A stretch of DNA of 64,000 bases from Bradyrhizobium cajani. GTDB lineage: Bacteria > Pseudomonadota > Alphaproteobacteria > Rhizobiales > Xanthobacteraceae. Location: NCBI RefSeq assembly GCF_009759665.1, contig NZ_WQNE01000008.1, forward strand, positions 1 through 64,000, read 5' to 3'. This document shows, in pieces, positions 28,220-37,858 of this stretch (position 1 is the stretch's first letter; every line of letters begins with the position of its first letter). Position numbers and translations under genes: made by a program. Below the pieces are notes generated by a model. The model was not told the DNA's origin. It did not search any database and was given only the letters and a program-made list of their open reading frames with translations.

Positions 28220-29140
28220 ATGACTGCATCCGACCGCACCTCTCAAGCCGCCAAGCGCGAGCGCATCATCCAGGAAATGGCCGACGATCTCGACGAGGAA
28301 CTGGAGATGGAACTCGACGACAGCAGGCTCGACGAGCTGCTGGACGAGACCGACGCGCTGAACCCGACGGTCGATCGCAAGCTCTACTTCCGGGAGCTGC
28401 TCCGCCTCCAGGGCGAACTGGTCAAGCTCCAGGACTGGGTGCAGGGCGAGAAGAAGAAGGTCGTGGTGCTGTTCGAGGGCCGCGACTCCGCCGGCAAGGG
28501 CGGCGTCATCAAGCGCATCACCCAGCGGCTCAATCCCCGCATCTGCCGCGTCGCGGCGCTTCCGGCGCCGAGCGAGCGCGAGCGTTCGCAATGGTATTTC
28601 CAGCGCTACGTCGCGCATCTGCCGGCCGGCGGCGAGATGGTGCTGTTCGACCGCAGCTGGTACAACCGCGCCGGCGTCGAGCGCGTCATGGGCTTCTGCA
28701 CCGACGAGCAGTATCAGGAATTCTTCAAGACGGTGCCGGAGTTCGAGCGGATGCTGATCCGCTCCGGCATCATCCTGGTCAAATACTGGTTCTCGATCAC
28801 CGACGACGAGCAGCAGTTCCGCTTCACCATGCGCATCAAGGATCCGCTCAAGCAGTGGAAGCTGAGCCCGATGGACGTCGAGGCCCGCAGCCGCTGGGAG
28901 GCGTACACCAAGGCCAAGGAGATGATGCTGGAGCACACCCACCTGCCGGACTCGCCCTGGTGGATCGTCGATGCCGTGGACAAGAAGCGCGCCCGGCTCA
29001 ACTGCATCGCGCATCTCCTGGCCCAGATCCCCTACCAGGAGGTCTCGCGCGTGCCGGTGGTGCTGCCGCCGCGCGTCCGCAATCCCGACTATCACCGCGG
29101 TCCGATTCCGCAGGAGATGTACGTGCCTTCGAAGTACTGA
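28220..29140 (+). CDS. ppk2: Polyphosphate kinase 2 (PPK2)
   Basis: A 306-residue PPK2-family protein. The P-loop is EGRDSAGKGG at about 86-95, and the lid/Walker-B-like motif DRSWYNRAG begins at D144. The N-terminal 50 residues are strongly acidic and probably a short helical extension. PPK2 transfers phosphate between polyphosphate and nucleotides (usually making GTP or ATP) in the cytoplasm. It appears monocistronic, flanked by dispersed repeats. Class assignment (I, II or III) needs alignment, but the single-domain length suits class I or III. Confidence 0.92.
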   Translation: MTASDRTSQAAKRERIIQEMADDLDEELEMELDDSRLDELLDETDALNPTVDRKLYFRELLRLQGELVKLQDWVQGEKKKVVVLFEGRDSAGKGGVIKRITQRLNPRICRVAALPAPSERERSQWYFQRYVAHLPAGGEMVLFDRSWYNRAGVERVMGFCTDEQYQEFFKTVPEFERMLIRSGIILVKYWFSITDDEQQFRFTMRIKDPLKQWKLSPMDVEARSRWEAYTKAKEMMLEHTHLPDSPWWIVDAVDKKRARLNCIAHLLAQIPYQEVSRVPVVLPPRVRNPDYHRGPIPQEMYVPSKY

Positions 29141-29169
29141 CGAAGACGAACTAGCTCGGCCTTCATGGT

Positions 29170-29275
29170 TCGAGACGCCCGCTTCGCGGGCTCCTCACCA
29201 TGAGGGTCTGGCGTTTTCGCCGCAGGTCGGGACCTCATCCTGAGGAGCCCGCAAAGCGGGCGTCTCGAAGGCTGG
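29170..29275. repeat. Dispersed inverted repeat (cgagacgcccgcttcgcggg family)
   Basis: The arms cgagacgcccgcttcgcgggc and gcccgcaaagcgggcgtctcg, with internal ctcctcaccatgagg hairpins, lie 3' of ppk2. A relative occurs at 44800-44940. Confidence 0.8.
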
Positions 29276-29294
29276 CCGCAAACTCAGGTCTCGC

Positions 29295-29381
29295 AGGGTG
29301 GGTAAAGCGCAAACGCGCCCACGATGACGAGCATGGCGTTCGACAGTGAACACGGCGCTGCGCGCCTTTACCCACCCTACG
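29295..29381. repeat. Dispersed inverted repeat (agggtgggtaaagcgc family)
   Basis: The arms agggtgggtaaagcgc and gcgcctttacccaccct match the element at 23128-23220. It abuts the 3' end of the alcohol dehydrogenase gene. Confidence 0.85.
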
Positions 29382-29387
29382 ACGCTG

Positions 29388-30467
29388 CTATCTCCACGGC
29401 TGCACGATGATCTTGGTGTTCGCCTCGGGATTGGCGAGATCGGCGAACGCCTTTGCGACGCCGTCGATGCCGACTTCGGCCGTCACCATCGCCGCGGCAT
29501 CCACCTGCCCTTCCGCGATCAGGCGCAGCGACGCCGCAAACTCGTCCGGCGTGTAGCCGAGCACGTACTGGACATTGAGCTCCTTCATGATGCCGAGCAT
29601 GGGTTCGCTCCTGTCCGTCTCCATGCAGACCCCGACCACGACGATCCTGGCATCGCGCGGTGCACCCTCGAACACCTGCTGCAACAGGCCAGGCACACCG
29701 ACGCATTCGAAGATGATCGCGGGCTTCAGCGCCGGCAGCATGGCCTGGAACGGCGGCCGCGCCGCCTTCTCGGCCTCCGACATCTGCGCATGCTCAGCCC
29801 AGGTTGCATAGGGCTGCGATACCCTGGGATCGACGACGATGTCGGCGCCGAGCTTTGTTGCAAGCGCACGGCGCGCCGGCGAATAGTCGGCGGCGACGAT
29901 CGGATGCAAGGCCTTGAGCTTCAGCGCCGCGATGACCGCGAGCCCGACCGGGCCGCAGCCGATCACGAGCGGCACCTCGCCGCCGCTGATGTTGGCCTTG
30001 GCGACGGCGTGAACACCCACGGCGAGCGGCTCGGTCAGCGCGGCATGTTCCGGCGCAAGCCCGTTGGGCACTTCGAGCAGCAGCGCTTCGCTCAGCAGCA
30101 TCGCCTCGGCATAGCCGCCGATATTGTCGTTGGAATAGCCGATGCCCTCGATGCCCTGCGGCGTCACGAGGGCCGGCAGCGAGCAGACGCGCGTGCCCGG
30201 CTTGAGCCTGCGCGCGGTGCCCGGGCCGTAGTCGACGACCTCGCAGCAGAACTCGTGGCCGAACACGACGTCGCGGGTGAGATCCATCGGCTTGCGCCCG
30301 ACCTTCTTCGCCATCTCCACCATGCGGTGGGCGTGTTGGCGCGCGTGCAGGTCGGAACCGCAGATGCCGCAGGCGAGCGTCTTGACCAGCACCTGGCCGG
30401 GGCCGGGCGTCGGCTCCGCCATGCGGTCGACGATGATCTCACCGTTCCTGAAAATCGCGGCGCGCAT
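29388..30467 (-). CDS. Zinc-binding alcohol dehydrogenase (MDR superfamily)
   Basis: The ATG at 30467 (MRAAIFRNGEIIVD) gives 359 residues. Catalytic zinc ligands are C36 (GICGSDLH) and H71-E72 (FGHEF). The Rossmann region has VIGCGPVGLAVIAAL. The four-cysteine structural-zinc lobe usual near residues 90-115 is absent, so only one zinc is expected. MDR enzymes oxidise alcohols or sugar alcohols with NAD(P). It is co-directional with an EamA exporter upstream, but they are 61 bases apart and may not be linked. The substrate is unknown. Confidence 0.87.
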   Translation of the reverse strand: MRAAIFRNGEIIVDRMAEPTPGPGQVLVKTLACGICGSDLHARQHAHRMVEMAKKVGRKPMDLTRDVVFGHEFCCEVVDYGPGTARRLKPGTRVCSLPALVTPQGIEGIGYSNDNIGGYAEAMLLSEALLLEVPNGLAPEHAALTEPLAVGVHAVAKANISGGEVPLVIGCGPVGLAVIAALKLKALHPIVAADYSPARRALATKLGADIVVDPRVSQPYATWAEHAQMSEAEKAARPPFQAMLPALKPAIIFECVGVPGLLQQVFEGAPRDARIVVVGVCMETDRSEPMLGIMKELNVQYVLGYTPDEFAASLRLIAEGQVDAAAMVTAEVGIDGVAKAFADLANPEANTKIIVQPWR

Positions 30468-30528
30468 CCGGGCTCCTCCCATGTTGTTGGAGCCGCTGAT
30501 ACCACGAAGCAAGACGCGCGAACTTGCG

Positions 30529-31470
30529 TCAGGCGTTCGGCGAGCGCTCTTCCAGCACCAGGAGCTGGGCGCGGCGGATGCGCTCGCGATGGGCGATATA
30601 GAGGCCGCTTGCGACGATGAAGGCGGCGCCGACGACGGTCCAGACGTCGGGCACCTCGCCGAAGATGAAGAAGCCCAAAATGCTGACCCACAGCAGCTGC
30701 GTGTAGGAGAACGGCGCCAGCACCGAGGCATCGCCATAGCGATAGGCCAGCACGATGATCCACTGGCCAACGGTTGAGGCAACGCCGATCACGATGCCGA
30801 GCCCGATCGCGGTCCAGCTCGGCGTGACCCAAACGAACGGTACCATGACGCTGAGGATCGCAACGCCGGTGAGCGCGGAATAGGCCATGGTGGTCAGCAC
30901 AGCTTCCCGCCCGCTCATCATCCGTGTCAGGATCAGCGCGGCGGCCCAGCAGAACGCCGAGATGATCGGGAAGAACGCGGCGACGTGAAACGCGCTCGAG
31001 CCCGGGCGCAGGATGATCATCACGCCCGTCAGGCCGATCGCGGTGGCGATCCAGCGGCGCATTCCGACCTTCTCGCTCAGGAAGACGATCGACAGCGCGG
31101 TGACGAACAGCGGCGAGACGAAGCCGGTGGCGGAGGCTTCCGCGATGGGAAGGAAACGCAGGCCGGTGATGAAGAACAGCGAGGAGCCGAGCAAGGCCGC
31201 GCCGCGCATCAGTTGCAGGCCGAGCCGCTCGGTGTGCATCGCGTGCAGAGGCGAGCCCGGCAGCATCACCGGCGTGAACATCAGCGCGAACGTGACGAAG
31301 CGGATCCAGGTGATCTCGATCGACGGCAGGCTGGTCGAGAGATATTTCGCGGTGACGTCGGAGCAGCCGAGAAAGATCGTCGACAGCAGCACCAGCGCGA
31401 TGCCCTTGAAGGGATGATCGACGCGTGCTGGCGCGCGGCGAACCTCCTGCTTCTTCTCCGGCGCGGGCAT
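30529..31470 (-). CDS. DMT/EamA family transporter
   Basis: Ten hydrophobic segments and two EamA repeats (first opening FKGIALVLLSTIFLGCSDVT, second after about residue 165) mark an inner-membrane drug/metabolite transporter. I use the ATG at 31470 (MPAPEKKQEVRR), giving 313 residues. A GTG at 31584 could add 38 residues, but that segment is low in complexity and neither start has a strong ribosome site. Family members export amino acids, metabolites or purines. No substrate can be assigned. Confidence 0.83.
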   Translation of the reverse strand: MPAPEKKQEVRRAPARVDHPFKGIALVLLSTIFLGCSDVTAKYLSTSLPSIEITWIRFVTFALMFTPVMLPGSPLHAMHTERLGLQLMRGAALLGSSLFFITGLRFLPIAEASATGFVSPLFVTALSIVFLSEKVGMRRWIATAIGLTGVMIILRPGSSAFHVAAFFPIISAFCWAAALILTRMMSGREAVLTTMAYSALTGVAILSVMVPFVWVTPSWTAIGLGIVIGVASTVGQWIIVLAYRYGDASVLAPFSYTQLLWVSILGFFIFGEVPDVWTVVGAAFIVASGLYIAHRERIRRAQLLVLEERSPNA

Positions 31471-31660
31471 GGGAATACTGTCGAGCCTTGCGGCTGCGGC
31501 GGGCGGCGGTGTCACGGCTGGAACCTGGGAAAAATAATACGAATCGAGTGCACTCGTAAAAAACGCCAAATGCGCCGCGTTCACAACTTCCGAAAACAGG
31601 ATGCCGATATGCGCTGACCGCCGCGCGCGTCAATGCTCCATTAATATTGGACGTTGTGCA

Positions 31661-32500
31661 CTACAGCATGGGCAGGCTGCGCGGCTTCGGCCCGCGCGGA
31701 AACGCCGCATCGAGCGCGGCAACCTCCTCCTGCGTCAACACGAGATCGCCAGCCGCTGCATTTTCGCCGGCATGTTCCGCGGACGACGCCTTCGGGATCG
31801 CGAACACCGTAGTTGCACGGGTGAGGAAGCTCAGCGCGACCTGCCGCGGCGTCGCGCGACGCGCCTCGGCGATGCGCGCGAGCACCGCGCCGCCCTTGCT
31901 GCTGCTTGCCGGAAAATCGTCGTGGCCGAACGGCGAATAGGCCACCACCGCAACGCCATGCCGCTCGCACCACGGGATCACCGCGTGCTCGATCGCGCGT
32001 TCCTTGAGATGATAGAGCACCTGGTTGCAGGCGATCCGGCCTTCGCCGGCGACATCCAGCATCTCGTCGAGATCGTCGGCGTCGAAATTGGAGACGCCCC
32101 AGGATTTGATCTTGCCGGCCTTCACCAGCTCCTCGAATGCGGCAACGGTGTCCTCGAGCGGATAGGAGCCGCGCCAGTGCAGGAGATAGCAATCGAGCCG
32201 ATCGGTCTTCAGCCGCTTCAGCGAACGTTCGCAGGCGGTGATGGTGCCGCGGCGCGAGGCGTTGCTCGGCAGCACCTTCGAGACCAGGAACACCTCATCG
32301 CGACGGCCCGCGATCGCATCGGCAATGACGAGCTCGGCATCGCCGTACATCTCGGCGGTGTCGATGTGCGTCATGCCGAGATCGAGCCCGCGCTGGAGCG
32401 CGGCGATCGCGCGCTTGCGATCGCCATGGTCGAGATACCATGTGCCCTGTCCGATGACGGCGACGCTCGCGCCGGTCTTGCCGAAGGGTTTTACGTTCAT
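31661..32500 (-). CDS. Aldo/keto reductase
   Basis: A 279-residue AKR with the complete catalytic tetrad: D47 (THIDTAEMYG), Y52, K75 (FLVSKVLP) and H108 (YLLHWRG). C-terminal NADPH-binding features include FAIPKAS. It reduces aldehydes or ketones with NADPH in the cytoplasm. It is flanked by a dispersed repeat upstream and no obvious partner, so the physiological substrate is unknown. Confidence 0.9.
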   Translation of the reverse strand: MNVKPFGKTGASVAVIGQGTWYLDHGDRKRAIAALQRGLDLGMTHIDTAEMYGDAELVIADAIAGRRDEVFLVSKVLPSNASRRGTITACERSLKRLKTDRLDCYLLHWRGSYPLEDTVAAFEELVKAGKIKSWGVSNFDADDLDEMLDVAGEGRIACNQVLYHLKERAIEHAVIPWCERHGVAVVAYSPFGHDDFPASSSKGGAVLARIAEARRATPRQVALSFLTRATTVFAIPKASSAEHAGENAAAGDLVLTQEEVAALDAAFPRGPKPRSLPML

Positions 32501-32524
32501 GTTCGCTCCGATCTCGATGTCTCT

Positions 32525-32662
32525 TCCCCCTCTCCCGTTCTTACGGGGAGAGGGTTGGGGTGAGGGGCCTGCTTCAGCAAATTCGCTGACAGTTAGACTC
32601 GCGGATACTCCCCCTCACCCGCCGCGCTTTGCGCGTCGGCCTCTCCCCGCGCGCGGGGAGAG
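32525..32662. repeat. Dispersed inverted repeat (ccctctcccgttcttacgggg family)
   Basis: Short hairpins ctctcccgttcttacggggagag and cctctccccgcgcgcggggagagg bracket ggggtgaggggcc and ccccctcaccc. It is the same family as 11961-12093. It sits 3' of the SMP-30 gene and upstream of the AKR gene. Confidence 0.8.
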
Positions 32663-32670
32663 GCGAAGAG

Positions 32671-33570
32671 CTACAGTTCACTTATATCCGCGACCAGCAC
32701 GCTGCCAGTCGACGACTCCGTGATATAGAGGCGATCCCTGTTTGCGCCACCGATCGCGACATTGGTGCAATTCGGCCCCGCGCACGATTTGACTCGCGCG
32801 ATCAGCTCGCCGTTCGGCGCGAACACGAAGACATGGCCGAGCGAGGCGTGGCCGACGAACAGGCGCCCCTTGGCGTCCATCGTCATGCCATCGGGACCGC
32901 TGGTGCCGAACAGCGAGCAGAAGCGGCCGACCTTCGAGACGCTGCCGTCCTTCATGAACGGCAGCCGCCACACCGCATTGTCGCGCGTCATGGCGACGAA
33001 CAGCACGGTCTCGGTTGGATCGAGCACGAGGCCGTTCGGGCTGATGCCGGCATCGATCAGGCAATCGAGCCGGCCGCTCGACGACAGGCGATAGACCCGG
33101 CCGCTCGGATCATGCAGGCCGGTCTGGCCCTGATCGGTGAAAAAGATGTCGCCGTTGGAGGCGAGATGCAGATCGTTGCAGCCGCGGAAGGATTCCGAGT
33201 TGCGCGCTGTCAGCACCGGCTTGACGCGGCCGGCCCCGGCATCGAGCTCCATGATGCCGTGCATGTAGTCGGCGATCAGGATGCGGCCGTCGGCCGCGAT
33301 CTTCAGCCCGTTTGACCAGCCCTCATATTCGATGACCAGTGACCACTCCCCATCGGGCGCGATGCGGAAGATGCGGCCGAAGGGAATGTCGACGATGTAG
33401 AGATTGCCGTCCTTGTCGAAGGCCGGCCCTTCGATGAAGCTGTCGGTCGGCACACCCGGCCGGTTGGCATCGGCCCAGTCGGTCCGCACGCCCTTGCGGC
33501 GGAACGTGTCGGGCATTGCGGAGAAGATTGCCGTTTCGATCAGGCGCGGCGGCGTTTCCAAGTACATCAT
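32671..33570 (-). CDS. SMP-30/gluconolactonase family protein
   Basis: Starting at the double ATG (33570) the product is 299 residues. Propeller motifs are seen: FIEGPAFDKDGNLYIVD (metal Glu), RGCNDLHLASNGDIFFTD (metal Asn) and ISPNGLVLDPTE (PNG turn). It is a likely metal-dependent lactonase. It is distinct from the 22 kb paralogue and has no neighbouring dehydrogenase on the same operon, apart from the AKR gene downstream beyond a repeat. The substrate is unknown. Confidence 0.85.
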   Translation of the reverse strand: MMYLETPPRLIETAIFSAMPDTFRRKGVRTDWADANRPGVPTDSFIEGPAFDKDGNLYIVDIPFGRIFRIAPDGEWSLVIEYEGWSNGLKIAADGRILIADYMHGIMELDAGAGRVKPVLTARNSESFRGCNDLHLASNGDIFFTDQGQTGLHDPSGRVYRLSSSGRLDCLIDAGISPNGLVLDPTETVLFVAMTRDNAVWRLPFMKDGSVSKVGRFCSLFGTSGPDGMTMDAKGRLFVGHASLGHVFVFAPNGELIARVKSCAGPNCTNVAIGGANRDRLYITESSTGSVLVADISEL

Positions 33571-33896
33571 TGTTTTTATGCGTGTTGCGGGAAGAGTGGG
33601 CAGCATAGGGCACAATGGCGGGAACGTCGATTGCTGCGGACGACATGGCTGCGTTGGCGCCAGGACGGTCATGGAGAACCGTCGCGCACAACTCCATCAA
33701 CGCCGTCATTGCGAGCGCAGCGAAGCAATCCAGAGTCTTTCCGCGGAGACAGCCTGGATTGCTTCGCTGCGCTCGCAATGACGGCGGAGGGAGCTTGTAG
33801 CCCGGATGGAGCGCAGCGCAATCCGGGGTTCGCGCCTGCTGGCACGGTGGTTCCGGATTTCGCTGCGCTCCATCCGGGCTACAAGGGAGAGTACTT
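33571..33896. repeat. Intergenic region with two dispersed inverted repeats
   Basis: 33703-33784 is a cgtcattgcgagcgcagcga element with perfect outer arms. 33797-33883 is a different family, with arms gtagcccggatggagcgcag and ctgcgctccatccgggctac. The two lie 3' of nasC and upstream of the SMP-30 gene and probably separate the transcripts. No gene is seen in the rest. Confidence 0.8.
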
Positions 33897-36602
33897 CTAC
33901 CCCGCCACGCCTGCGAGCTTGGCTTGCTTGGCCGGCGCCGCTTCCGTCGTCGCAATCAGACGCTTCAACTCGGGGATGCAGGAGCCGCAATTGGTGCCGG
34001 CCTTGAGCTTTGCGCCGATCTCCGCGGCCGTGCGTGCACCGGCGACGATGCTGTCGCAGATGGTGCCGCGGCCGACGCCGAAGCAGGCGCAGACGATCGG
34101 ACCGGTCGCGGCGGCGCCTTCGCTGGACTTGCCGGACAGCAGCATGCGGCGCTGCTCGTCGCTGACGTGGTCGGCAGCGAACAGGCTCTTCACCACCTCC
34201 CAGTCGCCCGCATCATGCGCGGGGCCGACGAACAGGCAGGTCTCGATGCGGTCGCCGGCGAACGACGCGGCGCGATAGACCCCGCCGCCGAAATCGCGGT
34301 ATTCGGCGACGTCCTCACCGGCGACGCCGTCGAGCCAGGCCGGCCAGCGCGACAGATCCGCATTGTCGGCGAACAGATAGCCGAAGCCGCCGGCGACCGT
34401 GACACGGGTCCACAACAAGTTCTGCGGCAGATCGAGCGGTTTTCGCGACAGCGCAAAACCGCGAAAGACGTATTCGTATGGCGCGATCGCCGCCGGCGTC
34501 GCCTTGGACTCCGGCTGGCCCGAAAACGGATCGGTGAACGACTGCACCAGCGCGCCGATGCGGCCGTGCGAGGCGTTCATCGCACTCCAGTGGATCGGCA
34601 CGAACAATGTGCCGCGCTGCTGACGCTCGCTGACGACGACCTTCAGGATGCACTGGCCGTAATCGGTGGTGATGCGGGCATAGCCGTCATGGACGATGCC
34701 GAATTTGCTGGCGTCATCGGGGTGGATCTCGACAAACGGCTCGGGCAGATGCGCGCCCAGCCGCTGGCTGAGCCCCGTGCGCGTCATGGTGTGCCACTGG
34801 TCGCGGATGCGGCCGGTGTTGAGCCGCAAGGGACGCGATGCGCCGGTCTCGCCGCGCAACGACGGCACCTCCGGCGCGACGAAGCGGCCCTTGCCGTCAT
34901 TGGTGAAGAAGCCGCCCTTCGCGAAGAATCGCTCGCCGGGCGCTTCGCCTTCGCGGGCCGGCCATTGCACCGGCTCGAGTGCATCGAAGGCTTCGTCCGT
35001 CAGCGAAGTCAGCGCGCCGATGTCGAAATCGCGGCTGCCATCGTTCTCGAACGCCGAGAGCGCGGCGTGCTCGCGGAAGATGTCGGCGGCGGATTTGTAG
35101 TTGAAGCTGTCACCGAAACCGAGGCGCTTTGCGGTCTCGCTGAGGATCCACCAATCGGGGCGCGCCTCACCGGGCGCCGGCAGGAACGAGCGCTGCCGCG
35201 AGATGCGGCGCTCGGAGTTGGTCACCGTGCCCGTCTTCTCACCCCAGGCCAGTGCGGGCAGCAGCACATGCGCCCCCGCCTCGACCGTGTCGTTGGAGAG
35301 CACGTTCTCGGACACCACGAACAGCTCGAGCTTCTTCAGCGCCTCGCGCACCATGTCCGCATCGGGCAGCGACACCGCGGGATTGGTGCCCATCACCCAG
35401 AGTGCCTTGACCTCGCCGCGGTTGATGGCCTCGAACAGCTGCACCGCCTTCAACCCCTCATGGGTGGCGATGCGCGGCGCCTTCCAGAACCGCCTGACGC
35501 GATCGATGTCGGGCGGCGTGAAGCCCATATGCGCGGCGAGCATGTTGGCGAGGCCACCGACCTCGCGGCCGCCCATCGCATTGGGCTGGCCGGTGAGCGA
35601 GAACGGCGAAGCTCCCGGCTTGCCGATGCGCCCCGTGGCGAGATGGCAGTTCAGGATCGCGTTGACCTTGTCGGTGCCCTGCGCCGACTGGTTGACGCCC
35701 TGCGAATAGAGCGTGACGACGCGCTCGGTGTCGCGGAACATCCTGAAGAAGGTGGCGACGTCCTGTTCGGACAGGCCCGTCGCCAGCGCGGTCGCGGCGA
35801 CGCTGCCGGCGATGTTGCGCGCGCGCGCCAGCGCGTCGTCGAAACCCGACGTGTTGTTCGCGATGTAATCCTCATCGAGCGCGCCATTGTCGGCGAGATG
35901 GACGAACAGACCGGAGAACAGCGCGGTGTCGGTGCCGGGCTTGAGGCCGAGGAACAGGTCGACATCGCTTGCGGTGTCGGTGCGGCGCGGATCGATCACG
36001 ATCATTCGCGCGCCGCGCTCCTGCCGGTTTTTCAGCATGCGCTGGAACAGCACCGGATGGCACCAGGCGGCATTCGAGCCGACGAAGACGAGCAGATCCG
36101 CCTGGTCGAGATCCTCGTAGCAGCCCGGCACGGTGTCGGCGCCGAAGGCGCGGCGGTGGCCGGCGACCGAGGACGACATGCAGAGCCGCGAATTGGTATC
36201 GACATTGGCGGTGCCGACAAAACCCTTCATCAGCTTGTTGGCGACGTAATAATCCTCGGTCAGAAGCTGACCGGAGAGATAGAACGCCACCGCGTCGGCG
36301 CCGTCGCGTGCTACGATGTGCTGCATGCGGTGAGCGACGTGGTCGAGCGCATCGCTCCAGGCGACGCGCTCGAGCACGCCCTTGCAGCGGATCATCGGAT
36401 AGAGCAGCCGGCTTTCCAGCCCGACGGTCTCGCCGAGAGCGGAGCCCTTGGAGCACAGCCGGCCGAAATTGGCGGGATGCTCGGGGTCGCCGGCGATCGC
36501 CGCGCCGCCCTTGCCGTCCGGCGTCGCCAGCACGCCGCAGCCGACGCCGCAATAGGGACAGGTCGTCTTGGTGGTGCGGAGGGTTGGATCGATCGCCGTC
36601 AT
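33897..36602 (-). CDS. nasC: Assimilatory nitrate reductase, molybdopterin catalytic subunit with C-terminal BFD domain
   Basis: The ATG at 36602 (MTAIDPTLRTTKTTC) gives 901 residues. The N-terminal [4Fe-4S] ligands are C15, C18, C22 and C50. Molybdopterin domains follow, and a molydopterin-dinucleotide-binding domain lies at about 600-730. The C-terminus adds a BFD-like [2Fe-2S] module with C838, C840, C872 and C875 (VCACFGVG and TNCGSCIPE). There is no export signal, so it is cytoplasmic and reduces nitrate to nitrite. It is the last gene of narK-globin-flp-nasC, and the FAD protein 28 bases upstream is its probable electron donor. This order matches the B. diazoefficiens operon. Confidence 0.93.
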   Translation of the reverse strand: MTAIDPTLRTTKTTCPYCGVGCGVLATPDGKGGAAIAGDPEHPANFGRLCSKGSALGETVGLESRLLYPMIRCKGVLERVAWSDALDHVAHRMQHIVARDGADAVAFYLSGQLLTEDYYVANKLMKGFVGTANVDTNSRLCMSSSVAGHRRAFGADTVPGCYEDLDQADLLVFVGSNAAWCHPVLFQRMLKNRQERGARMIVIDPRRTDTASDVDLFLGLKPGTDTALFSGLFVHLADNGALDEDYIANNTSGFDDALARARNIAGSVAATALATGLSEQDVATFFRMFRDTERVVTLYSQGVNQSAQGTDKVNAILNCHLATGRIGKPGASPFSLTGQPNAMGGREVGGLANMLAAHMGFTPPDIDRVRRFWKAPRIATHEGLKAVQLFEAINRGEVKALWVMGTNPAVSLPDADMVREALKKLELFVVSENVLSNDTVEAGAHVLLPALAWGEKTGTVTNSERRISRQRSFLPAPGEARPDWWILSETAKRLGFGDSFNYKSAADIFREHAALSAFENDGSRDFDIGALTSLTDEAFDALEPVQWPAREGEAPGERFFAKGGFFTNDGKGRFVAPEVPSLRGETGASRPLRLNTGRIRDQWHTMTRTGLSQRLGAHLPEPFVEIHPDDASKFGIVHDGYARITTDYGQCILKVVVSERQQRGTLFVPIHWSAMNASHGRIGALVQSFTDPFSGQPESKATPAAIAPYEYVFRGFALSRKPLDLPQNLLWTRVTVAGGFGYLFADNADLSRWPAWLDGVAGEDVAEYRDFGGGVYRAASFAGDRIETCLFVGPAHDAGDWEVVKSLFAADHVSDEQRRMLLSGKSSEGAAATGPIVCACFGVGRGTICDSIVAGARTAAEIGAKLKAGTNCGSCIPELKRLIATTEAAPAKQAKLAGVAG

Positions 36603-36630
36603 ATCAAGCTGCCTTATCAAGCCGGCTCTC

Positions 36631-37848
36631 TCAAGCCGCTTTGGAAGGACGCGCCAGCGCGCGGCCGAACATCATGTCGGTGCGGATCGCCGCGACCTTG
36701 TCGCGATTGCGGATCAGCTCGAGATACCAGAGCGCATCGACGGTATCGCCGATCAGCACGGCGCCGGTGAGCCGGCCGTCGGCGATGACGAGCTTCTTGT
36801 AGGTGCCGCGCCTGCGGTCGCTCAGCACGAGGCTCTCGCTGCCCTCGCCGCCCATGAAGTCGCCGGCGGAGAACACGCTGACGCCGGAGACCTTCAGATT
36901 GGTCGAGACCACGCTGCCCTGATAGGCCGCGGGCCGGCCGGCCAGGTGCCGCGCCAGCACGCGTGCCTGCTCATAGGCCGGCTCGACCAGGCCATAGCAG
37001 GTGCCGCGATGCTCGGCGCATTCGCCGAGCGCGTAGATGTCGGGCGAGGACGTCTGCATCACGTCGTTGACGACGATGCCGCGGTTGACCGCGATCCCCG
37101 CCTCTTTCGCCAGCGCCGCGCTCGGCTTGATGCCGGCGGCGAAGATCACGGCATCAGCCTCGATGCGGCTGCCGTCGGCGAGCTCGACGGCCTCGACATG
37201 GCCCGCGCCATGGATGCGCGCGGTCGAGGCGTTGAGCAGGATGCGGATGCCCTTGCGTTCGACCAGCGTCTTGAGCAGATCGGCTGCGGGTGCATCGAGC
37301 TGCCGTTCCATCAGCCGATCCATCAGGTGCAGCAGCGTCACCGGCGCGCCGGCCTTGGCGAGACCGTAAGCCGCTTCGAGCCCGAGCAGGCCGCCGCCGA
37401 CCACGACGACGCGCTTCTTCGCCGCGGCGAGCGTCAGCAGCAGGTCGACGTCGCGGGTATCGCGGAAGGTATGCACGCCGGCAAGATCGGCGCCGGGAAC
37501 GTTGAGCCGCAGCGGCGTCGATCCGGTGGCGAGCACGAGCTTGGAATATTCCATGCTCTCCTCGCCGGCGATCTTCAGCTCGCGGCGACCGGTGTCGATC
37601 TCGGCAACGCGATAGCCGTAGCGTACCGTGACGCCGCGATGGCGCCACCAGTCGGCCGGCCGGAGCTCGATCTCGTGCGACCCGGTCTCGCCGGCCAGCA
37701 CGGAGGAGAGCAGCACGCGGTTGTAAGCGAGCCGCGGCTCATCGCCGATGACGGCAACCGCGTAGCGGCCGAGTGCGGTCTTGGCGAGTTCGTCGACCAG
37801 CCGCGCAGCCGCCATACCGTTACCGACGATGACAAGTGGCTCACTCAC
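36631..37848 (-). CDS. flp: FAD-dependent NAD(P)H oxidoreductase (electron donor to nitrate reductase)
   Basis: I start at the GTG at 37848 (reading VSEPLVIVGNGMAAARL) because AGGAG lies 8 bases upstream and the alternative ATG overlaps the globin gene. The 405-residue protein has two dinucleotide motifs (VIVGNGMAAARL, FAD; RVVVVGGGLLGLEAAYG, NAD) and resembles the N-terminal half of NirB/NasB without their [2Fe-2S] and sirohaem parts. In B. diazoefficiens the corresponding Flp passes electrons to NasC and may reduce the globin. It lies between those two genes. Confidence 0.88.
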   Translation of the reverse strand: MSEPLVIVGNGMAAARLVDELAKTALGRYAVAVIGDEPRLAYNRVLLSSVLAGETGSHEIELRPADWWRHRGVTVRYGYRVAEIDTGRRELKIAGEESMEYSKLVLATGSTPLRLNVPGADLAGVHTFRDTRDVDLLLTLAAAKKRVVVVGGGLLGLEAAYGLAKAGAPVTLLHLMDRLMERQLDAPAADLLKTLVERKGIRILLNASTARIHGAGHVEAVELADGSRIEADAVIFAAGIKPSAALAKEAGIAVNRGIVVNDVMQTSSPDIYALGECAEHRGTCYGLVEPAYEQARVLARHLAGRPAAYQGSVVSTNLKVSGVSVFSAGDFMGGEGSESLVLSDRRRGTYKKLVIADGRLTGAVLIGDTVDALWYLELIRNRDKVAAIRTDMMFGRALARPSKAA

Positions 37849-37858
37849 AGAGCATCTC

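Noticed and set aside
33924..36770. A 948-codon open frame on the plus strand antisense to nasC
   Set aside because: It mirrors the codon pattern of the high-GC minus-strand gene and has no domain-like sequence; nasC on the other strand is unmistakable.
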